From Hexactinellida sp. DTS-2022 (lineage: Eukaryota; Porifera; Hexactinellida): a stretch of 64,000 nt of DNA. Below, one piece after another: positions 61,891-64,000 of the stretch. The position numbers and the translations under genes are program-made. The DNA is taken from contig JAPNXP010000002.1 in NCBI GenBank assembly GCA_028753945.1, forward strand, positions 11,098,001-11,162,000, written 5' to 3'. The notes under the pieces were generated by a model that worked only from the letters and a program-made list of their open reading frames with translations, searched no databases and was not told the origin of the DNA. The stretch's first letter is position 1. Each line of letters begins with the position of its first letter.

Positions 61891-64000
61891 CAAATTGATA
61901 AATTAAGGGATTTAGGACGTTTAAAGTTGTTTCGTTTGATGATAAGAATAATTTATCACGTTTCCAGTTGTTTCTTTTGATGATAAGAAGTATTTACGGT
62001 AAAATGTGTCCTAACAGTGCCACTGAAACTCCACTCATCAATTAACATTCATTTGAGAGCCTAATATTGAGAAAAACCGATTTTCGTGTGCAATGACTGT
62101 CAAAAACTCCCAAATTGATAAATTAATGGTTTAAGGATGTTTCCATTTGTTTCGTTTGATGATAAGAGGAATTTATCATCAAATATGTCCTAACAGTGCA
62201 AATTAAACTCCACTAACTCAATTGACATTCATTTAAGAGCCTAATATCAAGAAAAACCAATTTTGAAGTACAATGACTGTCAAAAACTCCCAAATAGATA
62301 AATTAATGGTTTAAGGACGTTGCTAGTTGTTTCTTTTGATGATATGAAGTATTAATCATCAAAAGTGTCCTAACATTGCCACTGAAACTCCACAATTCAA
62401 TTAACATTCATTTGAGAGACTAATATTGAGAAAAACCAGTTTTTGTGTGCAATGACTGTCCAAAGGTCTCAAATTGATAAATTAATGGTTTAAGGATGTT
62501 TCCAATTGTTTTTTTAATTATAATAAGAATTTATCAATAAATATGTCCTAACAGTGCCAATGAAACTCCACTAACTCAATTAACAATCTTTTAAGAGCCT
62601 AATATCAGGAAAAACCTATTTTTGTGTGCAATGACTGTAAATACTCCCAAATTGATAAATTAATGGATTAAGGACGTTTCCAGTTGTTTCGTTTGATGAT
62701 AAGAATTATTATGATCAAAAGTGTCCTAACAGTGCCACTGAAACTCCACAAAGTCAATTAACATTCACTTAATAGCCTAATTTCGAGAAAAACCAATTTT
62801 TGTGTCAATGACTGTCAAAAACTCAGAAAATTGATAAATTAGTGTTTTAAGGACGTTTCCATTTGTTTCTTTTGATGATAAGAAGTATTTACCGCCAAAG
62901 GTTTCCTATCAGTGCCACTGAAACTCCACCTACTCAATTTACATTCATTTAATAGCTTAATATCGAGAAAAGCCAATTTTTGTGTGCAATGACTGTAAAA
63001 CTCCCAAATTGATAAATTAAGGGATTAGGACGCTTAAAGTTGTTTCGTTTGATGATAAGAATAATTTATAACGTTTCCAGTTGTTTCTTTTGATGATAAG
63101 AAGTATTTACCGTAAAATGTGTCCTAACAGTGCCACTGAAACTCCACTCTCTCAATTTACATTCATTTAATAGCCTAATAACAAGAAAAACCTATTTTTG
63201 TGAGCAATGACTGTAAAAACTCCCAAATTGATAAATTAAGGGATTAAGGACGTTTCCAGTTGTTTCGTTTGATAATAAGAAGAATTTATCATCAAATTTG
63301 TCCTAACAGTGCAAATGAAACTCCACTAACTCAATTGACATTCATTTAAGATCCTAATATCAAGAAAAACCAATTTGAAGTACAATGACTGTCAAAAACT
63401 CCCAAATTGATAAATTAATGGTTTATGGACGTTGCTAGTTGTTTCTTTTGATGATAAGAAGAATTTACCGGAACAGGTGTCCTAGCAGTGCCACTGAAAC
63501 TCCACTCACTCAATTAACATTCATTTAATATCCTAAATCACGAAAAACCAATTTTCGTGTGCAAAGACTGTCAAAAACTCCCAAATTGATAAATTAATGG
63601 ATTAAGGACGTTTCCAGTTGTTTCGTTTGATGATAAGAAGTATATATCATCAAAATTGTCCTAACAGTGCCACTCAAACTCCACTAACTCAATTGAGTTT
63701 CATTTGAGAGCCTAATATTGAGAAAAACCAATTTTCGTGTGCAATGACTGTCAAAAACTCCCAAATTGATAAATTAATGGTTTAAGGATGTTTCCTAATG
63801 TTTTTTTGATAATAAGAAGAATTTATCATCAAATATGTCCTAACAGTGCCAATGAAACTCCACTAACTCATTTAACATCATTTAAGAGCCTAATATCAAG
63901 AAAAACCTATTTTTGTGTGCAATGACTGTAAAACTCCCAAATTGATAGATTAATGGATTAAGGACGTTTCCAGTTGTTTCGTTTGATGATAAGAAGCATT

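Larger units (their letters stand above)
57426..64000 (+). repeat. Satellite array block 8 (runs off the window)
   Basis: About 36 monomers. 58.49-60.5 kb is closely related to 45.5-47.5 and 50.1-52.1 kb (offsets 13001 and 8407, sharing AAATTAATAAATT). It is followed by the 1292-bp duplication, then by material like 52.3-55.3 kb. At 63401-63550 the ACCGGAACAGG and AAATCACG variants typical of the far left of the window reappear. The array continues past 64000. Confidence 0.97.

Noticed and set aside
1..64000. CRISPR array
   Set aside because: The repeat is the entire 180-bp unit with no unique spacers, copies diverge throughout, and no cas-like genes are present. It is a eukaryotic satellite.
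1..64000. CENP-B box in the monomer
   Set aside because: TTTCG occurs in many monomers, but the required downstream A..CGGG core does not follow. I saw no match to the canonical box.
1..64000. Telomeric repeats, because TTAAGGC occurs at some element edges
   Set aside because: These are single occurrences at MITE ends (TTAA plus GGC), not tandem TTAGGC or a similar repeat.

Overview
The window is non-coding eukaryotic satellite DNA. About 57.4 kb of the 64 kb is one head-to-tail array of an AT-rich monomer of about 180 bp (roughly 320 copies by simple division). All copies lie in one orientation and the array runs off both ends of the window. I found no convincing protein-coding gene, tRNA, rRNA or other RNA gene. 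The short open frames are frames through the satellite or through the inserted elements. The organism cannot be identified from this sequence. A long, homogenised satellite with small TTAA-flanked non-autonomous DNA transposons suggests an animal (arthropod, nematode or similar), but that is inference. Pericentromeric or other heterochromatin is the natural setting.

Seven islands of unrelated sequence (701-1586 bp) interrupt the array, at 21015-21894, 28513-29387, 30764-31482, 31767-32641, 35095-36680, 44465-45165 and 56517-57421. Each is bounded by a duplicated TTAA and has terminal inverted repeats, mostly starting GG. They represent six unrelated families; the fourth island is a copy of the second. 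This is the signature of piggyBac-type MITEs (non-autonomous elements mobilised in trans). None shows a transposase. Every insertion lies at a TTAA that is part of the satellite monomer, and matching uninterrupted (empty) monomers survive elsewhere in the window.

Layout: 1-5.7 kb is a mosaic of diverged monomers with a repeated segment (1-600 and 3757-4356). 5671-19954 is two tandem copies of a 7142-bp block, identical wherever compared. 20-21 kb is related material ending at MITE 1. From 22 to 64 kb the array consists of nested, young duplications: 935 bp at 25.8-27.7 kb, a 2908-bp offset at 36.7-41.3 kb, 1656 bp at 39.6-43.0 kb, 4594 bp at 42.8-52.7 kb, 1115 bp at 52.3-54.4 kb and 1292 bp at 59.3-61.9 kb. 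Junctions keep the monomer phase, as unequal exchange would produce. A monomer variant with an internal 41-bp duplication marks many of these higher-order units.

The islands and duplications date one another. MITE 2 was copied together with its satellite flanks. The foldback MITE at 44465-45165 is in only one of two tandem 4.6-kb copies, so it inserted after that duplication. Many monomers carry a 13-bp dyad able to form a hairpin; other monomer classes have lost one half of it.
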